Assembly (NCBI RefSeq): GCF_021532655.1
Contig: NZ_JAKGAS010000003.1
Location: 372,001-436,000, forward strand
Source: Paraglaciecola algarum
GTDB lineage: Bacteria; Pseudomonadota; Gammaproteobacteria; Enterobacterales; Alteromonadaceae
Length of the DNA: 64,000 nucleotides
Direction of reading: 5' to 3'
This document shows, one piece after another, positions 37,488 to 46,891 of the stretch. Positions within the stretch are counted from its first letter, which is position 1, and each line of letters starts with the position of its first letter. The position numbers were made by a program, and so were the translations under genes. The notes below the pieces were generated by a model. The model did no database searches and was not told the origin of the DNA. It saw only the letters and a list, made by a program, of their open reading frames with translations.

Positions 37488-40400
37488 ATGACATTCAAAT
37501 TAAACAAAACTTATTTGGCAATCGGACTGCTATATACAAGTGCGCCTTTTTTCTCTTTCGCAGAAACCGCTAATGTCGAGATTGACCTGTCTACTCAACA
37601 TTACTTGGGTGACACCTCCCAACTGCAAAGAAATAAATTTTTTAATTTACATGCTCGTGGTGGTAATTCACCCGTAGCTGAAATTGACCAGTTATACATC
37701 CGAAATGAACTTAATGCGGATTACGGCCGATCATTTTGGGGGCCATTGAGTGAAGCAGGCAATGCAAATTACCCGTCAACCGAATACGCTATGGAGAAGG
37801 GCCCTATTTCAAACGCAGCAAACAGAGCCCACCCATTATTTAACTATGGCTCAAACCGCACAATCAATACTGAACACCCAAGTAATGTAATGGTAGAAGG
37901 TTATGATCAGGTTGAAGGAGCTCGATGGGCAGCTGATTATTACGAATATTATTTTGATGACGAAACCCGTCCGCTGTTTTATGAACCCATGAATGAACCT
38001 TTTGTGCACGCTTCTGACTTTGTAGATGGTCCTTGGGATAACAACGCAAACCAAGCTGTGCAAGTTGAAATGGCTAAATGGTTTAACGAAATTGCTCGCG
38101 AGTTTAACGCCCGAGGATTAAGTACCAAGGTCATTGGTTTTTCTTCTGCTTGGCCATCATTTGAGTTAAATGACTTTTCTAACTGGGAAACTAGAATGAA
38201 AATGTTTATTGATGTGGCTGGTGAAAATATCGATGGTTTGTCTTACCACTTATATGACGGAGTAAATGTCACTGGACAAAGTAACTATCGCTCGGGCAGT
38301 AACGCCGAGGCCATCATTGATATGATGGAAACTTACAGTCACATTACATTGGGAGTCGTAAAACCTCATGCTATCACTGAATATGGTGGGATTGTCAAGG
38401 GTTACCCAATTGAGTACAGTGCAGAGCAAAGCTCACAATCGTTACGCTCATACAACCACTTATTGTTTCAATTCTTAAATCGAGAAGATAGACTTCTGAC
38501 TTCTACACCATTTATCACAGACACTGCCAAATGGTTTTATGAAGCTAACGACTTTAATCCCTATCCCTGGGTAGTATTACGACCTGATCCAGACAGTATC
38601 GTAGCCGGCAAGGTAAACAACTTTCTACCTACAGAAAAAGCTAATTTCTATCATTTATGGGCCAATGTAAAAGGCCATCGTGTAGCAATTGACACACAAG
38701 ATCCGGATTTAGGTGCACAAGCATTTGTTTATGGTGACAGAGTATTTGTCGCTTTAAACAACTATGAAGACGGCAGTAAAGACGTTCAATTAGATTTTTT
38801 GCCACATGATGGCACGCTAGAAAATGTACGAATCAAACGTTTAGATGCCCCTTATAAAGAAGCAGCTAAATATACTGATGAAGTGGTAAATAACGCACCT
38901 AATGCCTTGACATTAATGGGCCATGAAACAGTCGTGTTAGAGTACAAGTATCAAGCCCCAATCGAACATACACAGGCTTCTAAAACGACTAACTATTATG
39001 CTGATACTTACTTGCAACCTATTGCTGCAAACTCGCCAATTATGTTCACCTTCGATGGCGTGGAAGTAGACCAACACAGTTTAAGCTTTACCGATGCTTA
39101 CGCCTCTGGATTTGAATACGACCAAGCTGTTGTAGACAGCATTAGTAACAATAGTACCAAACGTTATGAGTCAGTATTACGTAGCTATAACAAACAATTT
39201 GAAAAAATTATCGCTGATTACCCAGACACTTGGAGCAGCAGTAGTGATTATCAAAAGTTAGTTGCTCGAGCACAGCGCTCTAATACTACAGTGACGGCAT
39301 TACATTATCACTACTCTATGCATGGTTACAACGACAGTCAAAACAAGGCTGTGCTTAAAATGAGTATTGGCCGTAAACACGATAAGTCTAAACAACCTAT
39401 TGTGAAGGTAAACGGCCACACAGTTGCGGTTCCGACAGATTGGAAAGGCTATGACCAAGTAACACGAGATGACTTCTTTGGTAGTATAGAAATCCCAGTA
39501 GAGGCAAAATATCTTAAAGAAACTAACCATGTCTCTTTAGAGTTTCCAGATACCCAAGGTCACGTAAGCTCGTTAGTATTAGAAGTGGATACACAAAAGG
39601 TTTACGACAAAGTAGCCATAAGTGAGCTTGCGTTAACCGAAACCGATGTGGTTATTAATAAAGACAAGCCATATCGTATCAAGTCCGTAATATCACCTGC
39701 TAATGCAACCAATCAATACATTACTTGGACATCCAGTGATAACTCGGTTGCAACTGTAGACGCTGATGGTGTTATCCACCCTGTAGTGCCTGGTTACACC
39801 TCTATCACAGCGACTACTTATGACGGCGGCCATACACAAAGTGTAAATGTTGAAGTCGCGGATAAGTTAACTGTACGTAATACGGTTTCTATCAAAAATG
39901 ACGTGTCAAAAATGGACCCAACCAACGCCATAACATTAGAGCTGGCCTATTCAAGCGATGAAGATAGAGAAGTGTCCTTTGAGCTGTATTCGCCCACTAA
40001 CCAATGGTTAGGATTAGCTAAAGTGACTGTACCAGCTGGAAAAGGCGACACTAGCTTAACCTTGAGCTTTGCTGAAGAATTACCAGCTGGCAAAGGTTAC
40101 CGAGTTATCGCCTCATTGCGCGCAATCGATGGCGATTGGAGAACTTCAGTTGATGGCCATACGATTTCAGATGTAGAAATTACCTCTCCATATGTGCCAC
40201 CAACTCCTGAAGAAGGTAACTTGTTGGGTATTAATGGCGGCTTTGAAGTCGGTCATCTAAATGATTGGAAAATTGCGTGGGACGCCTTAGGCTCTGCCGA
40301 AGTGTTATCTGAAGCTGCCAAAGACGGAGAGTTCGGTGTTAAAATTGATACCACTGATGGTAAAATTGGTATTTTGATTGATGAAGATATTTTACCTTTA

Positions 40401-41198
40401 GGATTAATCAAAGCAGGTAAAACCTTCAAACTATCTTTTTATATGAAACGAGTATCAGGAACGAATTGGGCCGGTGGATTTGCTCAGTTAATTAATACCA
40501 CCGATGGCTGGAAAGCCTCTCCACAACCGCCTTGGCATGGCACTGCTGCTTCACCTAGCGATTGGATTTTAGTCGAAAAAGAGTTCTCTGGACTTGATTG
40601 GCCTGATACAGGAACTTCTTTGCAAATTAATATGCAAACAGCAGGACAAGTTTGGTATCTAGATAACATTAAGCTCGAAGACACCTCACCTGTGATAGTT
40701 GCGCCAGAGACCAACATTCTTGCTAACGTCAATCCAAGTTTTGAAGATGCTACGATTGCCCCTTGGGTTGGTTACTGGGAAAACAACACATCCACAAATA
40801 TGCTCATCACAGCTGATGCCGCGTCTGATGGGCTACAAGGATTACATTTGACCTCTGATGGTTTAACGAATACTGGCATAAACTTAGCTCCTGAGGTTAT
40901 GCCGCAAGATTTAGGCTTAGGTGAAGGCAAAGATTACACAATCAGCTTTGACATTAAGTCAAACAATGGCAATGTCACTGGGTATATTCGCAACGTATCA
41001 GGTGAGTCATGGGGCACTCGCATCGAAACTTGGTTTGCTGCAGGCACCGAGTGGAAAACCGTGACTATCACCAGAACACAACAAGATTGGGCTGGTTTAG
41101 CAAATGCCAGATTAGACTTATACTTGTTTGGTAACGGTGGCAGTGCTGATATAGACGTTTATATTGACAACATTATCATCCAACCAGTAACACCATAA
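37488..41198 (+). CDS. Secreted GH86 beta-agarase/porphyranase-type glycoside hydrolase, multimodular
   Basis: 1236 residues from the ATG at 37488, chosen because a signal peptide follows at once (LAIGLLYTSAPFFSFA); a GTG at 37434 would hide it. The GH86 TIM barrel (about 30-430) has the acid/base Glu170 in 'FYEPMNEPFVHA' and the nucleophile Glu298 in 'HAITEYGGIVKG', then accessory beta-sandwiches (about 430-700). A bacterial Ig-like group 2 domain (about 708-791, 'WTSSDNSVATVDADGVI'), another beta-sandwich (790-905) and two related carbohydrate-binding-like modules (about 910-1065 and 1075-1235, 'NGGFEVGHLNDW' and 'NPSFEDATIAPW') follow. GH86 enzymes cut agarose or porphyran endo-wise; which one cannot be told here. 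A terminator follows. Confidence 0.88.
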   Translation: MTFKLNKTYLAIGLLYTSAPFFSFAETANVEIDLSTQHYLGDTSQLQRNKFFNLHARGGNSPVAEIDQLYIRNELNADYGRSFWGPLSEAGNANYPSTEYAMEKGPISNAANRAHPLFNYGSNRTINTEHPSNVMVEGYDQVEGARWAADYYEYYFDDETRPLFYEPMNEPFVHASDFVDGPWDNNANQAVQVEMAKWFNEIAREFNARGLSTKVIGFSSAWPSFELNDFSNWETRMKMFIDVAGENIDGLSYHLYDGVNVTGQSNYRSGSNAEAIIDMMETYSHITLGVVKPHAITEYGGIVKGYPIEYSAEQSSQSLRSYNHLLFQFLNREDRLLTSTPFITDTAKWFYEANDFNPYPWVVLRPDPDSIVAGKVNNFLPTEKANFYHLWANVKGHRVAIDTQDPDLGAQAFVYGDRVFVALNNYEDGSKDVQLDFLPHDGTLENVRIKRLDAPYKEAAKYTDEVVNNAPNALTLMGHETVVLEYKYQAPIEHTQASKTTNYYADTYLQPIAANSPIMFTFDGVEVDQHSLSFTDAYASGFEYDQAVVDSISNNSTKRYESVLRSYNKQFEKIIADYPDTWSSSSDYQKLVARAQRSNTTVTALHYHYSMHGYNDSQNKAVLKMSIGRKHDKSKQPIVKVNGHTVAVPTDWKGYDQVTRDDFFGSIEIPVEAKYLKETNHVSLEFPDTQGHVSSLVLEVDTQKVYDKVAISELALTETDVVINKDKPYRIKSVISPANATNQYITWTSSDNSVATVDADGVIHPVVPGYTSITATTYDGGHTQSVNVEVADKLTVRNTVSIKNDVSKMDPTNAITLELAYSSDEDREVSFELYSPTNQWLGLAKVTVPAGKGDTSLTLSFAEELPAGKGYRVIASLRAIDGDWRTSVDGHTISDVEITSPYVPPTPEEGNLLGINGGFEVGHLNDWKIAWDALGSAEVLSEAAKDGEFGVKIDTTDGKIGILIDEDILPLGLIKAGKTFKLSFYMKRVSGTNWAGGFAQLINTTDGWKASPQPPWHGTAASPSDWILVEKEFSGLDWPDTGTSLQINMQTAGQVWYLDNIKLEDTSPVIVAPETNILANVNPSFEDATIAPWVGYWENNTSTNMLITADAASDGLQGLHLTSDGLTNTGINLAPEVMPQDLGLGEGKDYTISFDIKSNNGNVTGYIRNVSGESWGTRIETWFAAGTEWKTVTITRTQQDWAGLANARLDLYLFGNGGSADIDVYIDNIIIQPVTP

Positions 41199-41228
41199 AT
41201 AAAACCAATAAGTTTTTACAAAACTCAC

Positions 41229-41260
41229 AGCGTCTTAATAACAATATTAAGGCGCTTTTT
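41229..41260 (+). terminator. Terminator after the GH86 gene
   Basis: AGCGTCTTAATA pairs with TATTAAGGCGCT (one mismatch) around ACAA and is followed by TTTTT. Confidence 0.8.
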
Positions 41261-41414
41261 AATATTAACAACAACATTTTATTGTTAGGAAACTATATTT
41301 ACCAAATATATTTGGAGATTCAAAAACGTTAATTTGACATATAAGACTTTTCTATATTTACTCAAAAGAAAAGTTTACACTCAAGTGTCAATCCATTGCA
41401 GCAGGTATTAACAG

Positions 41415-42722
41415 ATTAATAAACTCAGACAACTAATTCACTCTTTTTCAAAAGTAGAAATTGCGCTTGCGTTGTTGGCTAGTTTATCTGTCATCTTGCT
41501 TGTTATTCCAGAAAAACTATTTTTTACGACGCAATCCTTATCGCCGAACGATTACCCCTCGGGTATTTTTGGTGATCAAGCGTCAGGCGGAAGTTCTACG
41601 GTAAAATGGTTAAACAAAGATAAATCACACTGGTTATGTGAATTAAACGACACATCTGCCAACCCCTATTGCAGCTGGCAATTAACAGTTGTAGGAAAAG
41701 ATGGAAAAGGCATCGACATGTCTAATTTCAGCACTATCACACTTTATGGTAAGTCCACCGGTGTTGCCGATTATTTTAGGGTTTATCTACGTAACCGTAA
41801 TCCAGAGTATTATGTTTTTAACGATACCAGTACAACTAAATATAACGTGATTGAATTACCTACCTCGAGTTTATCAGAGGGTATTAAGATAAAACTTGCA
41901 GATTTTAAAGTCGCCGATTGGTGGTTAAGTGCCAATAAAATTGCTCTTGAGCATTCGCACCCTGAATTTAATGACGTCATATATATCGAATTACAAAATG
42001 CTACTTTTCACAGAGAGGGAAAACAAGAGTTTCAACTTGACAGAATTGAGTTAGAAGGCGCTATTTTTAGCCAAGAACTATTATACAAAATAATAGTTTT
42101 AACTTGGATCAGTTGTATTTTAGCATTGCTAATATTTCGTGTTTTTACATTAAACAAAAACCTAAAAGAAAACATTGCCTACCAACAAGAATTAGTATCA
42201 ATAAACAAGTTGCTTAATCTGGAAAATCAAAAGTTTGAAGACTTAGCTAAAACCGACATGCTTACAGGCCTACTAAACCGCTTAGGCATTAGAGATATTT
42301 TATATGAGGGGCTAACAAGCTGGAAACGCAATAAAAAACCCTTTTCGTTTGTATTATTGGACATAGATCATTTTAAATCACTTAATGATACATACGGTCA
42401 TGATGTCGGAGACAAAGTACTAAAAACCTTGGCCAAATTATTGACTGAAAATGTCCGTTCATCAGATTATCTTGCACGCTGGGGCGGTGAGGAATTTATA
42501 TTAGTCTGTCCAAACACTAACTTAAGTGAAGCCCAACAATTAGCTGAACTATTGAGAAGCAAAATAGAACAAATGAAGCTAACTGAAACAGGACCGATTA
42601 CAGCAAGCTTTGGTGTCGCGACTATGGCAACGGCTAGTTTAGATAGCTTATTTAAATCCTCTGATAAAGCCCTGTATCAAGCAAAAGAACAAGGTCGAAA
42701 TAAGGTCGTTATTCACAGATAA
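41415..42722 (+). CDS. Membrane diguanylate cyclase (GGDEF) with extracytoplasmic galactose-binding-like domain
   Basis: No ATG or GTG precedes the first transmembrane helix in frame. The frame opens after a TAA at 41409; an ATT at 41415, 9 nt after AGG, would give a basic N-terminus (NKLRQLIHSFSK) and a full first helix, while the TTG at 41472 truncates the helix. I chose ATT with caution. Layout: TM1 (about 15-35), extracytoplasmic beta-sandwich (about 40-215, 'CSWQLTVVGKDGKGIDMSNFSTITLYGKSTG', CBM11/CIA30-like by eye), TM2 (about 218-240), coiled coil, GGDEF domain with 'LDIDHFKSLNDTYGHDVGD', GGEEF and an inhibitory RxxD site five residues before it. It makes c-di-GMP and probably senses an external ligand. 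Confidence 0.82.
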   Translation: MNKLRQLIHSFSKVEIALALLASLSVILLVIPEKLFFTTQSLSPNDYPSGIFGDQASGGSSTVKWLNKDKSHWLCELNDTSANPYCSWQLTVVGKDGKGIDMSNFSTITLYGKSTGVADYFRVYLRNRNPEYYVFNDTSTTKYNVIELPTSSLSEGIKIKLADFKVADWWLSANKIALEHSHPEFNDVIYIELQNATFHREGKQEFQLDRIELEGAIFSQELLYKIIVLTWISCILALLIFRVFTLNKNLKENIAYQQELVSINKLLNLENQKFEDLAKTDMLTGLLNRLGIRDILYEGLTSWKRNKKPFSFVLLDIDHFKSLNDTYGHDVGDKVLKTLAKLLTENVRSSDYLARWGGEEFILVCPNTNLSEAQQLAELLRSKIEQMKLTETGPITASFGVATMATASLDSLFKSSDKALYQAKEQGRNKVVIHR

Positions 42723-42798
42723 GAGCCATAAATAGGGCACAGCAAGTTACCCTAATTAGCCGCAATTCACTTGACGGCCAACACTCGTCGAGTTAGGG

Positions 42799-43683
42799 TT
42801 AAACAGCACACCGCTCTGCCAAAAACCTCACCAAGAGCAATGTCAGGTTTTCTCGTCGTGATTTATTGGGCCAGACCGCGTAGTAGCCTAAAGGTTTTAA
42901 TTTCCAATCTGGTAACACATGAACTAAGTCACCGGTTTTAATATCGTCAGCAACAATATGTTCGGGCACATAGGCTAAGCCCATGCCTTGCTTAGCAAAG
43001 TGCGACAAGGCGTCGGCGCTGTTTACCGTCAGACTAGAGTTCTCAGAGATTGAAATTTTTTCACCACTCGCCGACTCAAACTCCACAGAGTTAGAACGTA
43101 TATCAAACTTAATCCAGTCCCAACTGAGTAAATCGGAAGGATGGGTGGGTGTTTCTCTGTTCGCCATGTATGCTTTGCTGGCCACCAACAGCCGCTGACC
43201 TTCGTATAACTTTCGGGCCATCATAGTGCTGTCTTGCAGCCACCCTACCCGAATGCTCATATCTATGCCTTCATTTAAAATATCGACTATGTGATCAGAA
43301 AAAGTCAAGGATAACGAAACTTTAGGATATTGCTTGGCAAACTCAGCGATGGCACTCGAAATACTAGAGGAAGTAAGAAATACCGGCAGCGACACCCGCA
43401 ATGCGCCAATATGCTGTTGTGACAAGGCATTCAACTCGTTTACTCCCGCCTCAGCATTTCTGACGATTTCTAAGGCATGAGCATAAAACTTACGTCCTTC
43501 ATTGGTCAGAACCAGTTTGCGGGTAGTTCTGTACAACAAGGTTACACCTAAGTATTGCTCAAGATCTGCCACAGTCTGGCTAGTACGAGATGGCGCTAAG
43601 TCTAAGGTTTTTGCTGCTCTGCGAAAAGAGCCTTCATCTACTACCCGGGCAAACACTGCCATATGTCGTAAGTAATTTATCAT
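42799..43683 (-). CDS. LysR-family transcriptional regulator
   Basis: 294 residues: N-terminal winged HTH (about 5-62, 'FARVVDEGSFRRAAKTLDLAPSRTSQTVADLEQYLGVTLLYRTTRKLVLTNEGR') and a periplasmic-binding-type effector domain (about 90-290, 'HIGALRVSLPVFLTSS', 'DILNEGIDMSIRVGWLQDS'). It resembles the AaeR/CrgA-like group of LysR proteins. Divergent from an outer-membrane protein gene over 116 bp, so it likely controls the OMP/siderophore-interacting protein/NTF2 series. Effector unknown. Confidence 0.9.
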   Translation of the reverse strand: MINYLRHMAVFARVVDEGSFRRAAKTLDLAPSRTSQTVADLEQYLGVTLLYRTTRKLVLTNEGRKFYAHALEIVRNAEAGVNELNALSQQHIGALRVSLPVFLTSSSISSAIAEFAKQYPKVSLSLTFSDHIVDILNEGIDMSIRVGWLQDSTMMARKLYEGQRLLVASKAYMANRETPTHPSDLLSWDWIKFDIRSNSVEFESASGEKISISENSSLTVNSADALSHFAKQGMGLAYVPEHIVADDIKTGDLVHVLPDWKLKPLGYYAVWPNKSRRENLTLLLVRFLAERCAV

Positions 43684-43799
43684 TGTTCTGTTTTTAAGGT
43701 TTATAAAATCAAATTATTGCATATATTCAGATCAATAGTGAAGGGATATGATCACCTCGAACTCAACAAACCCAGTTAAAAAACACTAGAGGACCCATC

Positions 43800-44522
43800 A
43801 TGCACAACATTAAAAATACATTAGCATTAAGCATTGCCTTATTACTCACCGCTCCTTCATTAGCACAAGCAGAAGGGTTTTACGGCAGTGCCCAATTAGG
43901 TATTAGCCAACAAATAAATGATTCTCAAGCCATAGGCAACAACATAGCCCTTGATGCTGATTTCCCTGCAGAATTTGATGCCGGTGACGGCACTGTAGGT
44001 AGCTTAGGTTTGGGTTACGTGATTAACCCACAGTTTCGTGTAGAAGCGCGCCTTGGCTATCGCGAAAGTAGCTTCGATGAAACCCTATTTGGAACCGGAG
44101 CACGAGACGGCGAGGAGTATATTCTTGATGGTGAAATACAAAGTACCACGCTTACCCTTGAAGGCTTTTACGATTTTCAAAATAACACAGCCTTTACCCC
44201 TTATATCAAAGCGGGTTTAGGGATTTCAGATAACAGCTATTCAGCCAAATTGGGCGGTACCGGAGTAGCAGCCTTTGATGCATTTGATGGCGCAGCAGAT
44301 GGTTTTTACGATGCGTACGCAGACGACGAGTCTACTGAGTTTTCATGGAATCTAGGCTTTGGTGGCCATTACCAAGTGAACGAAACGACCTCTGTTTTTG
44401 CAGAGTATCAATATGCCTCATTTGGCGATGTACAGACCGGTCAAGACTCTTTTACAGATGGCTTCATGATAGAAGACCTATCCACTAATGAAGTGTCTGT
44501 GGGTATTCGTGTCAACTTTTAG
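43800..44522 (+). CDS. Outer-membrane beta-barrel protein
   Basis: 240 residues with a signal peptide ending SLAQAEG and an eight-stranded-type barrel: 'FYGSAQLGISQQIN', 'GSLGLGYVINPQFRVEARLGYRES', 'LTLEGFYDFQNNTAFTPYIKAGLGIS', 'FSWNLGFGGHYQVNETTSVFAEYQYA' and the closing 'EVSVGIRVNF', whose terminal Phe is the usual assembly signal. Loops are unusually acidic (long D/E-rich insertions). It belongs to the OmpA/OprF-like or porin_OMP_beta-barrel group. GAGG precedes the ATG. First gene after the divergent LysR regulator. Confidence 0.85.
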   Translation: MHNIKNTLALSIALLLTAPSLAQAEGFYGSAQLGISQQINDSQAIGNNIALDADFPAEFDAGDGTVGSLGLGYVINPQFRVEARLGYRESSFDETLFGTGARDGEEYILDGEIQSTTLTLEGFYDFQNNTAFTPYIKAGLGISDNSYSAKLGGTGVAAFDAFDGAADGFYDAYADDESTEFSWNLGFGGHYQVNETTSVFAEYQYASFGDVQTGQDSFTDGFMIEDLSTNEVSVGIRVNF

Positions 44523-44595
44523 ATGATTGAAAGCATGAGGTAAGTGCTAGTGTTTACCTCAACAATCTATTCATGCAAATTATTTGGGGAGCCTT

Positions 44596-45363
44596 ATGAA
44601 AAAACCAGCACCATTACAACTAACCGTTTTAGATTCAATTCAAGTCACTCCAAATATGCAGCGCTTGGTTTTAAAGGGAGATGGACTGGTTAATTTTCCT
44701 GAAGATTGCTCAGGGAGTTACATCAAATTTTTATTCAATCAAGCTGGCGGCCCAGATTTAAGTCTTTTGGGATCAGGTCAGCGTCCTTCAATGCGCACCT
44801 ACACCATAAGAGGTTTTTCAAAGGCCAACCGCAGTATTGAAGTGGATTTTGTGCGTCACCTGAGTAATGACTTAACCAATGGTTTTGCTGCTCGCTGGGC
44901 GATAAATGCGCAAGTGGGTGACACAATAAACATTGCCGGACCTGGCAATATCAAAGCAATCAATACCCATGCGGACTGGTTTTTGATGGTGGCGGATATG
45001 ACCGCATTGCCCGCTCTATCGGCCAAAATTCGTCAACTACCCGGCACTGCTAAAGGTTATGCAGTGATTCAAGTCACAGAAAAAAGCGATATTCAACCTA
45101 TCGAAGGGCCACAAAATATGCAGCTTATTTGGCTAACTCAGCAAGAGTCGCTAGCCGCCAAGGTCAAGTCACTGGATTGGTTAGACGGCACAGCATCGAT
45201 TTGGACGGCCTGTGAATTTGATGCCATGCGCGAACTACGGAGTTACTTTCAAGATGACAAACAAGTGGACCGCGAACATATCTACATCAGTAGTTATTGG
45301 AAAAACGGCGTGACAGAAGACGGCCATAAAGCGATTAAACAGCAAGATGCTCAACAAAGTTAG
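44596..45363 (+). CDS. Siderophore-interacting protein (FAD-dependent ferric reductase-like)
   Basis: 255 residues from ATG 44596, which has GGGGAG upstream (44586-44591); an in-frame TTG at 44584 overlaps that site. The FAD-binding domain (about 5-125) carries 'MRTYTIRGF' (the RxYT flavin motif) and 'VDFVRH', and the C-terminal SIP/NAD-binding domain (about 125-250) ends with the family's 'YISSYWKNGVTEDGHKA'. Such proteins (ViuB/YqjH) reduce Fe3+ from siderophores in the cytoplasm. No siderophore gene is adjacent and no Fur box was found, so it may act on another metal complex or serve redox defence. Confidence 0.88.
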   Translation: MKKPAPLQLTVLDSIQVTPNMQRLVLKGDGLVNFPEDCSGSYIKFLFNQAGGPDLSLLGSGQRPSMRTYTIRGFSKANRSIEVDFVRHLSNDLTNGFAARWAINAQVGDTINIAGPGNIKAINTHADWFLMVADMTALPALSAKIRQLPGTAKGYAVIQVTEKSDIQPIEGPQNMQLIWLTQQESLAAKVKSLDWLDGTASIWTACEFDAMRELRSYFQDDKQVDREHIYISSYWKNGVTEDGHKAIKQQDAQQS

Positions 45364-45481
45364 TTACTGCGCTATACAGGGGCAAAACTTTCCATGGGCA
45401 ATTACTAAAAACTCGACACAAACAGTATCAAAACCAAACCTTTAAACCTTTAAACCTTTAAACAAACGAGAGAAATTCAAA

Positions 45482-45991
45482 ATGAAAAACAAATTAATTT
45501 TAACCTTAGTAGTAATTGGCAGCTTAGTGACTTCTTTAGCACAGGCTAAAGATATAGAAAAAGGCGCTCTGGCGACTAAGGGAACACTGGCTACTGCTCA
45601 AGCATTCTTAGAAGCCGCGGGATCAGGTAATGGAGAAGTGCTAAACCAGTTGATGACAGATGATTTTGTGTGGCACAACGAAGGCGACAAATCTATTCCT
45701 TGGATTGGCCCATGGCAAGGTAAAGACGTAGTATTCAAAACCTTTATGCCTGCATTTGGCGCTGGCTTAAAAGTCACCAGTTGGACAACTGACTATAGTT
45801 TTGAAAATGGCGAGCAGGCAGTTTTTATGGGAACCATGAGCGCTATTGCCAACAATACAGGTATAGATACCGGAAAATTCACATGGGCGGTGCGTGTACA
45901 TGTAGTGGATGGCAAAGTAAAAAGTTGGAATTGGATGGAAGACAGCTTTGCGGTTTCTCAAGCCTACCACGGCTCGAAAAAAGATAAGTAA
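45482..45991 (+). CDS. Exported NTF2/SnoaL-like protein
   Basis: 169 residues with a signal peptide (LILTLVVIGSLVTSLAQA). The mature part is an NTF2-like cone: helix 'ATAQAFLEAAGSGNGEVLNQLMTDDFVWHNEG', then 'WIGPWQGKDVVFKTFMPAF' and strands 'QAVFMGTMSAIAN', 'KFTWAVRVHVVDGKVKSWNWMEDS'. Many SnoaL-like proteins are small hydrolases, isomerases or binding proteins; no catalytic role is evident. The gap before it contains a short tandem repeat (CTTTAAAC three times, about 45436-45462). A strong hairpin without a T-run (46043-46077) follows. Confidence 0.8.
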   Translation: MKNKLILTLVVIGSLVTSLAQAKDIEKGALATKGTLATAQAFLEAAGSGNGEVLNQLMTDDFVWHNEGDKSIPWIGPWQGKDVVFKTFMPAFGAGLKVTSWTTDYSFENGEQAVFMGTMSAIANNTGIDTGKFTWAVRVHVVDGKVKSWNWMEDSFAVSQAYHGSKKDK

Positions 45992-46042
45992 GCACTAACA
46001 AGCATACTTAACTCAAGCTATTTTAACTCCATTAAACGTATT

Positions 46043-46077
46043 AACCTGACAGAGACTCACTCGGTCTCTCTCGGGTT
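46043..46077 (+). other. Hairpin downstream of the NTF2-like gene
   Basis: AACC and AGAGAC on the left pair with GTCTCT and GGTT on the right, with small internal loops. No T-run follows; it may be an mRNA end stabiliser or a Rho-assisted terminator. Confidence 0.45.
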
Positions 46078-46263
46078 ATTCCCATCCAATAACTTTACAC
46101 TCTGCTCATCTCTCTGCTCACCTTCCACCTATTATTTAACACACCAACAAACTTTAACTAACTAATTACAAAATCTCCGCCCATCCTCTTTCGGTTCGAG
46201 GTAAAATAGCCAACTAGTTGCCATATAATTCGAACAAGAAAACTCTATAACTCGGAGAACCAA

Positions 46264-46866
46264 ATGACCCAAACTGCTTATGAACAAGCTGCAAAACTAA
46301 TCGACAACGCCAATAGTGAAGACCCGAATATAGAACAGGCTAACGGCAAAGATTGGCCCAAAGAGTTGCTCTATGGCATGCGTATGGCAGACATGTTAGA
46401 ACGTTACAATAGTGATGCAGATTTTCCAATTAAGCTGGCTATTCGAGGTCAACACATTCAGCGTTGGCAATCCCCGCGTAGTGATTATCCTATGGATCGA
46501 CAGGGTTACCATAAATGGCGTAGTGATCTTTATGTTTTTCATGCTGGTAAAGTGGCTGACATCATGGAAAAAGCAGGGTTTAGTCAAGAAGATATACTTC
46601 GAGCGAGCAATGCGGTAGCCAAAAAAGGCATTAAATCTAACCCAGATACTCAGTTGCTTGAAGATGTAGCTAGCTTAGTTTTTATTGAACACTATATGTT
46701 AGCCTTTGCTGAAAAACATCCTGACTACACAGAACAAAAGTGGATAGATATTGTGCGTAAAACTTGGCGAAAAATGTCTTCTCAAGCCCATGATTTTGTC
46801 TTAGCAGGAAACATTACCTTACCAGAATCATTAACCCCTTTAATTTTAAAAGCCGTTCAAGCCTAA
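46264..46866 (+). CDS. DUF4202-family protein
   Basis: 200 residues, all helical in look. The DUF4202 pattern is clear: 'ANSEDPNIEQANGKDWPKELLYGMRMADMLERY', 'LAIRGQHIQRWQSPRSDYPMDRQGYHKWRSDLYVFHA' and 'LLEDVASLVFIEHYM'. Conserved His residues (RGQHIQRW, YHKWR, IEHY) suggest an HD-like metal-dependent phosphohydrolase-type helical fold, but that is inference; the family has no assigned function. CGGAG precedes the ATG. It is 25 bp from the P-loop kinase gene, a probable two-gene operon. Confidence 0.88.
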   Translation: MTQTAYEQAAKLIDNANSEDPNIEQANGKDWPKELLYGMRMADMLERYNSDADFPIKLAIRGQHIQRWQSPRSDYPMDRQGYHKWRSDLYVFHAGKVADIMEKAGFSQEDILRASNAVAKKGIKSNPDTQLLEDVASLVFIEHYMLAFAEKHPDYTEQKWIDIVRKTWRKMSSQAHDFVLAGNITLPESLTPLILKAVQA

Positions 46867-46891
46867 ATTTTAATAAGTGAATGGATAAATT

